Shown: piece by piece, positions 10,795 through 21,094 of the stretch
How positions within the stretch are numbered: the first letter of the stretch is position 1
Layout of the letters: each line of letters opens with the position of its first letter
Source of the DNA: Eurosta solidaginis
Lineage: Eukaryota; Arthropoda; Insecta; Diptera; Tephritidae
Reading direction: 5' to 3'
Length of the DNA: 64,000 nucleotides
NCBI RefSeq assembly: GCF_040869045.1
Contig: NC_090319.1
Coordinates: 230,509,832-230,573,831, forward strand
The notes under the pieces: model-generated
The model's input: the letters and a program-made list of their open reading frames with translations, nothing else
What the model was told of the DNA's origin: nothing
Databases searched by the model: none
Program-made: the position numbers and the translations under genes

Positions 10795-11090
10795 GTGTAA
10801 AAAGTATCTTTGATTTGTCTGAAAAACCAAATAAAAAATTAAAATTATTTTCGATTTGGCTGAAGAATCAAATAAAAATAGTATCTTTGATTCGCCTGAA
10901 GAATCAAATAACAAATAAAAAATATTTTTTATTTGGATGCCGAATCAAATAAAAAATAAAAAGTATCTTTGATTCGCCTGAAGAATCAAATAAATAAAAA
11001 AGATTTTTTATTTGGATGCCGAATCAAATAAAAAATAAAAAGTATCTTTTATTTGAAGTTGGATTTTAAATCAAAAAGGATTTAGAATCA
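10795..11090. repeat. Right subterminal A/T-rich array (inverted relative to the left)
   Basis: Three to four units read AAAAAGTATCTTTGATTCGC, CTGAAGAATCAAATAA and TATTTGGATGCCGAATCAAA. They are the reverse complement of the left array unit. Together the two arrays could form a long imperfect stem in single-stranded DNA or RNA. Confidence 0.8.
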
Positions 11091-11108
11091 CGAAAACCAG
11101 GTTTAAAA

Positions 11109-11731
11109 TAAAAGTTTTTAAGTAAAGTTATTGCATTTTCGCAATGTATGTATTTTCGCGATCTGTAAATTTACTCAACTGTAAATAAATTCGTGAGCTG
11201 AGGAGCCTAAGACTAGACATATGCATCGAGCATTTTATAATCCATCACGGAACTTTAGCTATTGCGAGCAGCATCTGCATTAAGAGTTTGGATAAAAAGT
11301 GTGATCCCAAAAAAATTCAGAAACTACGGATAAAAAATCTCAAAGAAGCAGTAGAAATTTTTGTCGAACAGTTAAGGCAGCCGGTTTCAATTCATGCGCG
11401 AAGAAAGCCACATGTTCTATGAACTGCCAAGCTAAGCTTTTTTTTTTCTCAGACGTTGTGGCAGCGCACTGCCCTCAAGTGGCCCGATGAAACCAGGCTA
11501 ATCCTGTTTTTGTTTTTGTTTTTTATTTCGTACATACTTTGTTTTTTTTTTGTGTTTTTTTATCCTAATTCTTATTTATGTGGTATTTATAATTTTTTGT
11601 GTTACCGAGTCTTTGAGAGGCAGTGGCTTCTTAAGCGCCGAGATCTAAAACCGCTCAGCTACAGAGAAACTCATCAGCTGAGAAATATAGATTCGCAAAA
11701 TACAATAGATTAAAAGTATAAATATAATTTT
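11109..11731. other. A/T-rich spacer, possibly including the LINE 3' UTR
   Basis: No supported gene. Runs of T at 11500-11570 could be the poly(A)-like tail of the minus-strand LINE that ends at 11732, seen from the other strand, but no TSD was identified. Confidence 0.35.
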
Positions 11732-12171
11732 TTAATTATTAAGAGAAGATAGAACCGTCTTTTTTATGGCAAAGAGCGAGCCCGAATCATCAATTATACT
11801 CGAGTGAGGGTTATAATCTTCACACAAACATAGAAAAGGTTCGTGTAGTTGGAAATTTCTTCTGCATTGTTTAAGAATTATAGGTTTATAATGCCTTGAA
11901 ACTCGGCATGGAACATTCAAGTTTACTTCGTTCAAAAGAAATGGGCTTGAAATCGATCCATTTAAAAGTCTAGCCATAAATAGTACACCTAGCATTTCTC
12001 TACTTGCAAGGGTAGGCAGATTTATTAGTTTTAATCGATTAGTGTAAGGAGGAAGATTATACGGAGAGTCCCATTGAAGATTTCTCAAGGCGAAAAGTAA
12101 AAACTGTTTTTGAATTGATTCTAGTCTATCCACATGAACTTGATAACACGGATTCCAAATTATCGATCGAT
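11732..12171 (-). pseudogene. Jockey-like LINE: C-terminal part of RT ORF
   Basis: The open frame from 12133 begins MDRLESIQKQFLLFALRNL and ends at a stop at 11732. The motif 'hiDrLE.iQkrFlrfAlr' after the reverse transcriptase is characteristic of Jockey-group proteins. Reading upstream through 12171 gives NPCYQVHV, which completes the 'W.P.Y..h...LE.vQ' pattern whose beginning is on the far side of the SINE (RPILEY-like, near 15218-15235). Intact to its own stop. Confidence 0.85.
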
Positions 12172-12583
12172 ATTCTAATATCGGCCACCGTGGTGTGATG
12201 GTAGCGTGCTCCGCCTACCACACCGTATGCCCTGGGTTCACACTAGAGATGCCACGAATAGTGAATTGGCCGAATACCGAATATTCGGCAACGCTGTCCG
12301 CCGAAGCGCCGAATATTCGGCACGAAATACATGCTTGTAGCGGCGTTAGCTGAATTAAGACAAGTCGCAACCTCTTTTCCTCGTTGCGTTGGCGTGGCAG
12401 GCCAAGCAAACACTACACAGCGCGTGCGAGTATTAGTTTCAATTTTCTATTGGGAGTAAATCACGTCACGGAACGATTTATCAGTATATAAATAATACAT
12501 AAAATAAGACGTAATTACTATTTTGCTAAGAAGTTTGTTCCTTAGTTAATTTTTAATTGCTTGTTCATTAAAAGGCTTATAAA

Positions 12584-14760
12584 ATGACACCAATTAATAA
12601 AAAATCGCCCATATGGGAATATTATAACATTTGTAGTGAAAATAATAAACTGGCGCAGTGTTTGCTATGTAGCATCAAGATATCAAGAAGCGGAGAAGGA
12701 AAAAAAGCAAGTAAGTAAAACTTTAAGTTAATTTAATAGTTTTAAATAGTTTTATTCACTTAATACGTTTACGTAAACTACTTACTTACTTGTTGTACTG
12801 TACCTACTTGTAGATACTTACAAAATCGATTTTTTATTGCCCAAGTTGTTTCGGAATGAAGTTTTATGAGAAATTATTTATTTATGTTTATTCGATTTCA
12901 TACAAGATAGACAAGGGAAATAAAATAACTATTTAATTATAATTAATTTTAGGTTTTTTATTTACAGCTACAACCTCTTTAAAAAAAACCATCTTAAAAC
13001 CAAACACGCTGCCCAATACGCTGCTTTAATTAATGTTCCATCGACAAGTGGCAGCAACACGGGCTGTACTTTTACTTCTACTGGATCCGAGATGCCAGCA
13101 GTGCCTGGAACGTCCAGATCAAAGGAAAGGCAGCTAACCCTGAAGGAAACATCAGAAAGGAAATTGCTCTGGGATATTAATGATCCGAAATCAATAAAAT
13201 ATCATTACTTGATTGGCGAAATGATTGCTTTAGACAGCGAGCCATTGTCACATGTTGAACGAATTGGATTCCAGAGGCTTATGGCAAACGCTTTGCCCCA
13301 TTATAAAATACTTGGGCGCACTTAGATGACCGAGAAAGTTATTCCTGATATATACAACAGAATTTGTGTAAAATAGAAGCCAGTATTTCGCAGGCAGCAG
13401 CATTATCAGTGACATCTGATATATGGACATGCCAGCACAATAACGAGAGCTTTCTGAGCTTTACTGCGCACTGGATATCTCCAGAGTTCATTCTGGAACA
13501 TGGCGTTTTAGCTATGAAATCATTTCCCGGCTCACATTCTGGTATCAATATTGCAAAAGAACTCAATGCTATTACCGAAGATGGAATATTCCTCAATCCA
13601 AGATCCATTGGCTTGTCCATGATAGTGGCTCTAATACGATAAAAGGTGTGCGAGATGCAGGATATGATTCAGGCAGGTGCTTTATTCATTCACTGCAACG
13701 AGCTATAGAGGAGTCACTAAAATCTCAACCAGAAGTACTACAGATGATAGCTGCTGCGAGACGAATTGTTACCAATTTTAATCATTCTGGCTTAGCAGAG
13801 CAGAAACTTAAATCCATTCAACAAGAACTTAACTTGCCAAACCGCCAACTAGTACAAGATGTGAGCACACGCTGGAATTCTACGTATTATTTAATGGAGC
13901 GATTATTAGAACAAAAGCGGGCTGTCTCCTTGTACATAACAGATCATGAAACTTTAATAAATCTGACGCACGCTCAATGGGAACTATTGGAACAATGTAT
14001 CAAACTCCTCAAACCATTCGAAGAGATTACAAAAATAAACAGCTCAGGTATCTCTTGCATCTCTGAAGTGATTCCACATGCATTAACTGTATTAAAATAT
14101 CTGGGAAAAGCAGAGACAGCAGAAAGTACCAAATTTAGTATCAATGAGATCTTCACTGCAAGGCGAGCTTGAAAGGCGATTCACCTTCGGTGAAAAAAAC
14201 AAATATCTAGTTGCTACTTTTCTGGATCCTCGCTTCAAAACGAGTTTCCTAGGATTGGTTCAAGCAGAAAGAGCAAGACAAAAGATTCTTCTAGAAGCTC
14301 TGAAAATAAGTTGTGATGAATCTAGTAGTACCGATGACGTTCTTCTCCAGTTCATAAGAAAAGAAACTTGAATGAAAATGATAGGACTACTGAAATACAC
14401 GACAGTTTCTGGAACTGCTTTGAGGAAATCGCTACAGATAATATACGCAATGCTAATGAAGGGGAGGACGTGGAGAAGAATGCTGTCGCAAACGAGTTGG
14501 ATTTTTATTTGAAAACAGTTCGCCTAGATCGCAAGGCCGATCCTTACAAATAGTGGTGAGTAAACGAAAAACAATACCCAAACCTTTCGAAATTTGCTAA
14601 AATTTATCTTTCTTCTCCTGGAAGTAGCGTGTATAGTGAGAGGTTATTTTCTGAGGCTGGTAACATTTACGATGACAAGTGTAACCGTTTGCTACCCATA
14701 AATGCTGAAAAGCTTGTTTTTATCCATCATAACTTACCACTGATTAATTTTAAATACTAA
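12584..14760 (+). pseudogene. hAT transposase (zinc finger BED-type), frameshifted, with probable intron
   Basis: The ATG at 12584 starts SPIWEYYNI and then CLLCSIKIS, the first half of a BED zinc finger. The second half, LKTKHAAQYA, lies after a probable intron 12711-12967 (GTAAGT start, TTTACAG end) and one indel in an A run. Later pieces: 13092-13325; 13364-13642 with VTSDIWTCQHNNESFLSF (catalytic-core strand) and HWISPEFILEHGVLA; 13648-14172 with AGYDSGRCFIHSLQRAIEE and DVSTRWNSTYYLMERLLEQ; 14144-14371; 14368-14553; and finally YLSSPGSSVYSERLFSEAG near 14610-14670, the hAT dimerisation domain, then a stop at 14758. At least four frame breaks or stops (13325, 13642, 14160, 14553) inactivate it. 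Confidence 0.85.
12711..12967 (+). other. Probable spliceosomal intron in hAT transposase
   Basis: The 257-bp A/T-rich segment starts GTAAGTAA and ends TTTATTTACAG. It divides the two halves of the BED zinc finger, and no BED-like coding is seen inside it. A one-base indel in the A run just after the acceptor is still needed to restore the finger frame. Confidence 0.6.
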
Positions 14761-15230
14761 AGTGTTGTAATTTGGAAATAAATACATAATTTTTAGTAAT
14801 ATAACGTGTCCTTTTTATTTGATTTGGTATAGTACGTATTATTCGGCCGAATACCGAATAGCAAAAAAGTGGCCGAATAGGCCGAATACCGAATAGTTGC
14901 CGAATATTCGTGAGAACTCTAGTTCACACCCCGGGCAAAGCAACATCAATTTTAGAAATAAGGTTTTTCAATTGGAAGAAAATTTTTCTAAGCGGGGTCG
15001 CCCCTCGGCAGTGTTTGGCAAGCGCTCCGGGTGTATTTCTGCCATGAAAAGCTCTCAGTGAAAACTCATCTGCCTTGCAGATGCCGTTCGGAGTCGGCAT
15101 AAAACATGTAGGTCCCGTCCGGCCAATTTGCAAGAGGAGCACGACACAAATTGGAAGAGAAGCTCGGGCTTAGATCTCTTCGGAGGTTATCGCGCCTTAC
15201 ATTTTTTTTATTTATTTATTCTAATATCGG

Positions 15231-17255
15231 TCTCACCAATGATGTAAAAAGGGTTTTTGTAACGTAAGGATCACTAAACTCTTTTGCCCATCTTTTCACA
15301 AATGCTAAAACTCCTCTCGCTTTATTGACTGTGGCATTAATATGAGGGTTGAAATTAAGTTTGCAATTCATTGTAACTCCCAAGTCGACAAAAACATCAA
15401 CGCTTTCCAGAGTTTGGCCATTAATTTTGTAGGAAGCTGGCTGTATGTTCCCACGTGAAAAACACATGGATTTACATTTTTCTATGTTGAGAGGCATACA
15501 ATTCGCATTACACCAAGTAACTAAACGATTTAAATCCGCCTGGAGTACAGAACGTTCTTCAACCGACGCGTATGACTTAAAAAGTTTTACGTCGTCTGCA
15601 TACATTAAAATTTTAGAATATTTTATAGTTGTGGAAACATCGTTTATAAACATCAGAAACAGAATAGGACCGAGATGGCTGCCCAGAGGCACACCGGAGG
15701 GAACATCGATGACATTCGAACAAATATTTTTAAAAATGACTCTTTCAGTTCTACCGCAAAGATAGGAGGAGATCCAGCGAGTTAGGCCAGGTTGAAAACC
15801 AAGCAATTTGAGTTTATAAACATGTAATGAGTGGCGTACTTTGTCGAATGCTTTGCTGAAATCAGTGTATATAACGTCGGTATGATGATTGTTTCCAAAC
15901 CCATTAAAGACGTGAGTTTTAAATTCAAGCAAATTGGTTGTGGTTGATTTGGCTCTACAAAAGCCATTCTGAGAACTATCTACCAATGTAGAAATCGAAA
16001 ATGTAAGGTGATTAGCAACGATTGCTTCGAAAAGCTTAGGGGGATGTTGGTATCAAATCGGGACCGTATTTGAAGGATTCTTTTAGGGACTCTAGATGTA
16101 GTAGAACATCTTCAGGCAACAAATGTGGGGCATATATTGAGTTACTAGAATGGAGCTCATACGGATAATTTGTAGGTGATGAATCAACTACAGCAGAGTA
16201 ATTAGAGTGAAAGAATTGAGCGAAGAAGTTTGCAATCTCTTGATCGTCGCTGGAAATGCTATTTCCAAACTTCATGGCAGAAGGAAACCCGTCAGTGCTG
16301 CGTTTAGAATTTACGAAATTATAAAAAGACTTCGGGTTGCAAATAATGTTTCTTTTAATTTTACATATGTAAGCTTTATAACACTTTTTATTAAGTTCAA
16401 AATACTTATGACGGAAAGTAGCGTACTGTGCATAATCAGAATGTAAACCGGTTCTCTTATATAATTTGAATAAACGTGATTTCTTATTTTTTAAAGCTTT
16501 TAAGTCTTTAGTAAACCAGGCTTGCACTGGTTCAATGTACGAGCATGTGCGTTTGTGCACATGTTTTTCAAATAAAGTATAAATGGTTTTATTAAAACGT
16601 AAAACGTTTTGCTCTACATCCTCTTTATATCGAGGCCACGTTATCTCAGAAAGCTCTTTATTTAAATTGTTGAAAATAGTTTTAGAAAAATCAAAGCATC
16701 TGATAGAGACACGAGTTTTGTTGGTGCAGCCGACTTCGTTGCTTATGATTTCGTAAGTTATCTCAAGAGAAGGATGGTAAACGTCTTCTGGCAAAACAAG
16801 AGGTTCACACCGATTTATAGAGAATTTAGATATGTCGTCAACAAATGGTAAGCCTAAGAATATTCCTTACTTATTCGGAAAGAAGTTGATCTGGTTAAGG
16901 CAAATATCAGTAATTCCATCCAAAAAGTCATTGTTATGCATCTTGGATGATACGGGGACAATATTGTGATCAACGGTATTCCAAGATATATGTGGTAGGT
17001 TAAAGTCGCCTAAAACAATCATTGAGTCCGTGGGCTTTATCATCGAATTGACTGATTGTAATAGTGAAATATGGTGCATATACACTGATAGATCAGAAGA
17101 CGGTGGAATATAGTAAACGGCTAAGTAAATATGACCCCGGCCTAGTAAGATTCGGATGCATTTAAACTCGATGGAATCAACTTCAGCTAAATTAACATCT
17201 TCAGATGGAATTGAAGAATGTACAGCTAGCAAGACACCACCTCCGGTCCTATTTA
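15231..17255 (-). pseudogene. Jockey-like LINE: endonuclease and main RT segment
   Basis: The 17232-16867 frame carries VLGDFNLPHISW, the endonuclease catalytic strand. The 16794-16036 frame is the linker, with PRYKEDVEQNVLRFN and VQAWFTKDLKALKNKKSRLF, then LKESFKYGPDLIPT. The 15986-15231 frame is the RT: VDSSQNGFCRAKSTTTNLLE, YTDFSKAFDKVRHS, SGVPLGSHLGPILFLMFIND and MYADDVKLF (active site Y-A-D-D). Two lesions are visible: a frameshift near 16862 and, at about 16030, a deletion of the RT segment between 'GPDLIPT' and 'PKLFEAI' together with a frame change. The first three RT blocks are thereby mostly lost. Confidence 0.88.
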
Positions 17256-19300
17256 AGAAAAGAAATAAACAATATATAAAATGAATACAAAATAAACAAT
17301 ATACAGTAAAAAATTTAGTTGATATCAGTTTAACTATTAGAACTTGGCTTCAACATGTTTGAGAAACTCTAAATTTTTCCATGTGTGAATGTTCCAACTT
17401 TAAATATGTAAATGTTCAAAAGTTACTTCAGAATTTCTTTAATACTATAGCGATAATTCCTAATAATTTGGTGAATTATACTTATATAAAAGTTAATACA
17501 TAGTTATGCAAAACAAAAAAAAATTACATAAAATTAGAGGAAAACAAGTAAGGAAGGCTAAGTTCGGGTGTAACCGAACATTACATACTCAGCTAAGAGC
17601 TTTGGAGACAAAATAAGGGAAAGTCACCATGTAGGATATACCGTAGTACAAGGCAGAAAACGTTTTTTTTAATTTCCTCATTTTTATTTCCTGCTGCATT
17701 CAGTTTTTTGTATTGCGCTTAGTTAGCCACCACTGTTCGTAGGTACAAGTGTTGCTTAACAAAACATATGTCAAAAACAGGTGATACTGAACTTACTTAT
17801 CGACTCATCTGGGCAAATGTAGGTCAAAAACTATTTCCGTGATAAGCTCTCGACCTTTTCCTATGGAGTTTCGGTATGGTCAACATCGTGGTCGCGGCAA
17901 AGTTTCATGTTTTAAATAAAAAAAAAAAAAATCGGAGTGAATATTTAGATTTATAAAAGTTTAAATATTTAAAATATTAAAGTTGTGCGACATATATAAG
18001 CATCAATTAAGTTTGATTTTATATAAAGTTTGTCTATTTTGTGTTCGATTCAAACAATATAAACCGATTATTCGCCAAGTCCGTGCGATTAAATAAAACG
18101 TCTAATTTTAATAACTCTCCTGTCGCCAATTGTTAGCAAGAGAAGTCCAGTCCGACTCGAGCAGAAATACGTACATAATATATATGGTAAGTCTTAATGT
18201 TTTATTTAAACCCTTTTATCCCTTGCTTGACTTTAAATTGTGTGGTGTTAAAAGTTAAAATAAACTTGTAATAGAGCGGTATCGGTTTCTTCCGCAAATT
18301 CTTTCCACAAGAAAACGAACACCACATTTTTCTGAAAATTTATTTGCCAACATATTTTGCATCATATGCATGTGGGTTGCTTATGCGAATCGCAAGCAAC
18401 CCTCCCTTTATACTTCACCCGCATTCCGCTTCCTCGGTGACAAGCTTCAAATCATCAACAGTTCCTGAAAATCTACATGCCCCTGATCTTCATCTAGGCC
18501 GTACATAAAATCTCGTCTTAACATAGTTTCATCATCGGTGGAGTTTTCAAAACCCCTAAACATATAAGGAAATTCGAATTATACAACTAAATTTAAAATT
18601 AGATTTTTAGTATACAAGAGTTCAAACTCGAAGAAGCGAGTTCTTCTTCTCCGTTAGTTTAGGGTTAGAAACATAAATTTAGATACATAAAATGTTGCAA
18701 AGAAACTTGATTTAATTTAAAAAGTTAATGAAATAAGTAATATTTTTAGACTAGCAGCTACGCTTAAAGAAAACCTTAAGGAGATTTAGGCCCCTTTATT
18801 TTTACGACCCACGGTAGCTTAAGTTGGCTAACTTCGAAAAGTTGGTCAAAATGCATTACTTACCAAAGTGTAGTTAGCTAAACCCAACATATAATATTCT
18901 TTGTTGTTTTTGTTGCACAGCAGACTCTCAAGCATTTTACGATGAAACAAACGTGAGTGAAGTGAACATGTTTGAGAGAGCTGTATGATGCAAGATGAGC
19001 AAATGTTGTATGACATTTTTCGATGCAACCATTTATTAACAATTTTATGATGCGGTTCAATGGTTTTTGGTATGGTATTGTTTGAAGAGTGTGTTTGGTA
19101 TGCCATCGTTCGAAGCAACAATTTACTATAGATATTTTTCTTAACTGAGTTCTCTTCATAATACTTTAATATTGTTAAACATGGTTGCCAACATTTGCGG
19201 TTAGATAATATTATTAAGTCATTTTGTTTTGATAATTTAAAACAATTATAAAATATTAGTTTGGCGACCTTTCTATTTCATAAATTTTATTTGCCGGCTT
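17256..19300. other. Non-coding A/T-rich interval with a dispersed-repeat fragment
   Basis: No supported gene. At 17546-17640 the sequence AAGTAAGGAAGGCTAAGTTC and GGGTGTAACCGAACATTACA resembles a common dispersed repeat of fly genomes, possibly Helitron/DINE-like; this is recognition from memory. The remainder has short frames without motifs. Confidence 0.4.
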
Positions 19301-19354
19301 GAGGTCTGATGTTTTGAAAAATAAAACACAGATGTTTTAAATTTTTTACCAATA

Positions 19355-19387
19355 TATTTCGGTTATGCACGATAACCGTCCTCAGGG
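19355..19387 (-). ncRNA. Hammerhead-like hairpin in Penelope 2 3' region
   Basis: On the minus strand the order is CTGAGGA (19385-19379), CGGTTAT (19378-19372), loop CGTGC, ATAACCG (19366-19360) and AAAT. This is the hammerhead pattern CUGANGA - stem II - GAAA with a perfect 7-bp stem and one change in the first box (G for U). It occupies the same relative position as the hairpin at 9603-9630 in element 1. Confidence 0.4.
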
Positions 19388-19519
19388 TGAACTATAAACA
19401 AGCAGAACATAAAATAACATATAATTTACATCAAACAACAATTAACAATTAATAACAAAACTTCTTAAACATTGAAAACGTACATTTTTGACACGTCTTT
19501 CCCTTTGTACGTGGAGTTG

Positions 19520-20786
19520 TTAACTATTTTGGTTTTTTATTAGATGCCTATAGGAGAGCGCGGTGTTTGCTACATCTGTTTTGTAGTTAATTCTTGTGTT
19601 AGTTGGTGTGTTTAGTATATGTAGCATTTCCAGTGTGAATCTCTTTCCATATTGTTGTTCTTGTTGAAGTACTATTGTTTTTTCGAAATTCGGGCAGTGC
19701 TTTCTCGTTGCACAATGGGTCATAAGTGCGGTTTTTTGGTTATTTATATTTAAATCATTACAATATTTAAAATCTGATTTATGTTGTGCTAACCGGGTCT
19801 TTAATTTAGATTTAGTTGTTCCAACATATAAATAAATAAATGTAAGGCGCGATAACCTCCGAAGAGATCTAAGGCCGAGCTTCTCTTCCAATTTGCGTCG
19901 TGCTCCTCTTGATTTTTCCCTACAAATTGGCCGGACGGGACCTACATGTTTTATGCCGACTCCGAACGGCATCTGTAAGGCAGATGAGTTTTCACTGAGA
20001 GCTTTTCATGGCAGAAATACAATCGGAGCGCTTGCCACACACTGCCGAGGGGCGACCCCGCTTAGAAAAATTTTCTTCTAATTGAAAAATCTTATTTCTA
20101 AAATTTTGATGTTGCTTTACCCGGGAGTTGAACCCGGGGCATACGGTGTGATAGGCGGAGCACGCTACCATCACACCACGGTGTTCCAACATATACTTTG
20201 TTGCATAATTCTTTGTCGTTTCCGTTACACGGGATTTGATAAATTATGTTGCTTTTTTCCATTTGCGGTATTTTCGATTTCGTTTGGTTAAACATACTTT
20301 TTAAAGTGCTCATAAGCTTGTGTGCTATTTTAATATCTTCTTTATTATAGATGTCAGATGTTGATAGGCGCTCAGATAATTTAGGTACATAAGTTAACGA
20401 CTTGAATATTTTCGGGTTTTCCTCTCTACGTTGACTATTTGGTGATTTATATCTTTTTAAAAGAGTTTTTATAATTTTATCAGGAAAATCATTGGCTTTT
20501 AACAATATCTTTGTTTCATTTTCTATGTCCTTATGGTAAGTGTCATCTGTAATATTCATCATTCGTCTTATACAGCCCATTGCCGTATTTATGATCATGT
20601 TTTTGGGATGTTTAGAATAATAATTTATAATTCTACCCGATGTTATGGACTTCTTATACCACATTAACTTCAGTTGATTTCCTCGTCGTATTACTATTGA
20701 ATCTAGATAGGGTAATTTTCCGTCGTCCTCGAGTTCAGTAGTGAATTTAATATTTTTGTCAAAAGAATTTAGTGCGTCAAGGGTTG
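19520..20786 (-). pseudogene. Penelope-like RT C-terminus and GIY-YIG endonuclease, split by a SINE
   Basis: The upstream open part (20664 to about 20196) ends in NKVYVGT, which supplies the 'YIG' strand of GIY-YIG. The downstream part (about 19830-19520) supplies the rest of the nuclease to a natural stop (LIKNQNS). The two are in the same gene but separated by the 351-bp SINE and one TSD copy. Apart from the SINE and the missing N-terminus the frame is clean, which suggests a younger copy than element 1. Confidence 0.82.
19831..20181 (-). mobile_element. tRNA-derived SINE, copy 3
   Basis: Read on the minus strand it starts CACCGTGGTGTGATGGTAGC, with a B box GGTTCAACTCC close behind, the same body as copies 1 and 2, and an ATTT-type tail ending at 19831. 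A 14-bp TSD TGTTCCAACATATA flanks it exactly (19817-19830 and 20182-20195). This is the best-preserved copy for reading the SINE head. Confidence 0.93.
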
Positions 20787-20788
20787 AC

Positions 20789-21094
20789 GGTTACCCTAAA
20801 ACTAGACGGACGGACTGATTGGACTATCTGTTCCCCCGATGACCTAAAAACCTGCGAAGCGCACCTGTTAATTAGGTCCGTTGGTAAGCACTTGGAATGA
20901 GGTATGCCCGTATCGATTTGGGTAAAAATGGATCCGATGACCTCGTTCCGCAACGCCCTGGTGATACTTCGAGTCACTATTCGATCCGTGTTCAACCCCA
21001 GTCCACCAACAACTTCTTCCTGTGCGTCCCCCTCTTCCATACAAGGAACTTTCTCCACTATTACGAGGTCTGACTCGCCAAACGATGCAGGCAC
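20789..21094 (-). pseudogene. Gypsy-like gag, N-terminal fragment (copy 0)
   Basis: The frame starts at the methionine at 21094 and matches the first 100 or so residues of the gag ORFs at 39565 and 50338 (MPASFGESDLVIVEKVPCME and so on). It stops matching after SFRVT, where the Penelope-like element abuts (about 20789). No capsid domain remains. The leader and one LTR of the same copy follow to the right. Confidence 0.85.

Larger units (their letters stand above)
3891..11100. mobile_element. Non-autonomous hAT-like element with subterminal inverted arrays, host of nested insertions
   Basis: The left end begins CAGGGTTGCGTGATT and the right end is CACGAAAACCAG, giving imperfect terminal inverted repeats (CAGGGTTG-CGTGATT against CTGGTTTTCGTGATT). 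Flanks are GTTTAAAG (3883-3890) and GTTTAAAA (11101-11108), a 7-of-8 match of the 8-bp length typical of hAT, fitting the nTnnnnAn preference. Inside both ends are arrays of the same A/T-rich unit in opposite orientation. No transposase of its own is present. Removing the Penelope-like element (4155-9799) leaves about 1.5 kb, so the original would have been MITE-like or foldback-like. The assignment rests on ends and TSD only. Confidence 0.6.
12244..14921 (+). mobile_element. hAT transposon with BED-finger transposase
   Basis: Flanked by a perfect 8-bp TSD GTTCACAC (12236-12243 and 14922-14929), which fits the hAT preference nTnnnnAn. The terminal inverted repeats are TAGAGATGCCACGAATA and TAGAGTTCTCACGAATA (14 of 17 identical). 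Subterminal regions hold several copies of a GCCGAATA-type motif, for example CCGAATACCGAATATTCGGC on the left, plus four copies within 14842-14910, likely transposase-binding repeats. The size of 2,678 bp is right for an autonomous element, but the transposase frame is broken. Confidence 0.92.
12185..15217 (+). mobile_element. tRNA-derived SINE, copy 2, interrupted by a hAT element
   Basis: The SINE head (GGTGTGATGGTAGCGTGC, then the start of the B box) occupies 12185-12243. The remainder (CCCGGGCAAAGC onward, body and ATTT tail) occupies 14922-15217. The 13-bp TSD in the LINE flanks it exactly. The break within the B box is due to the 2.7-kb hAT element. Without that insertion the SINE would be about 350 bp, as in the other copies. 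Confidence 0.9.
11732..17255 (-). mobile_element. Jockey-like LINE (5' truncated), split by a SINE
   Basis: The coding order on the minus strand is endonuclease (17255-16867), linker and RT N-terminal part (16860-16036), RT palm and thumb (15986-15231) and, after a SINE insertion, the RT C-terminus (12171-11732). The 5' side starts within the endonuclease at LNRTGGGVLLAVHSS, so ORF1 and the first endonuclease strands are missing. That is the usual outcome of incomplete target-primed reverse transcription. A 13-bp direct repeat ATTCTAATATCGG (12172-12184 and 15218-15230) marks where the SINE entered the RT gene. Confidence 0.85.
19300..20788 (-). mobile_element. Penelope-like element 2 (truncated), interrupted by a SINE
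   Basis: The minus-strand coding runs from 20788 (KIKFTTELEDDGKLPYLDS in the first frame) through 20664-20200 (KSITSGRIINYYSKHPKNM and CNGNDKELCNKVYVG) and, after the SINE, from 19816 to 19520 (TKSKLKTRLAQHKSDFKYC and KRFTLEMLHIL). These are the RT C-terminus and the GIY-YIG nuclease. The RT fingers and palm are absent: the element is cut at 20788 where the gypsy-like gag starts. A 3' region of about 200 bp contains a ribozyme-like hairpin. The protein differs clearly from element 1, so the window has two Penelope families or subfamilies. Confidence 0.82.
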
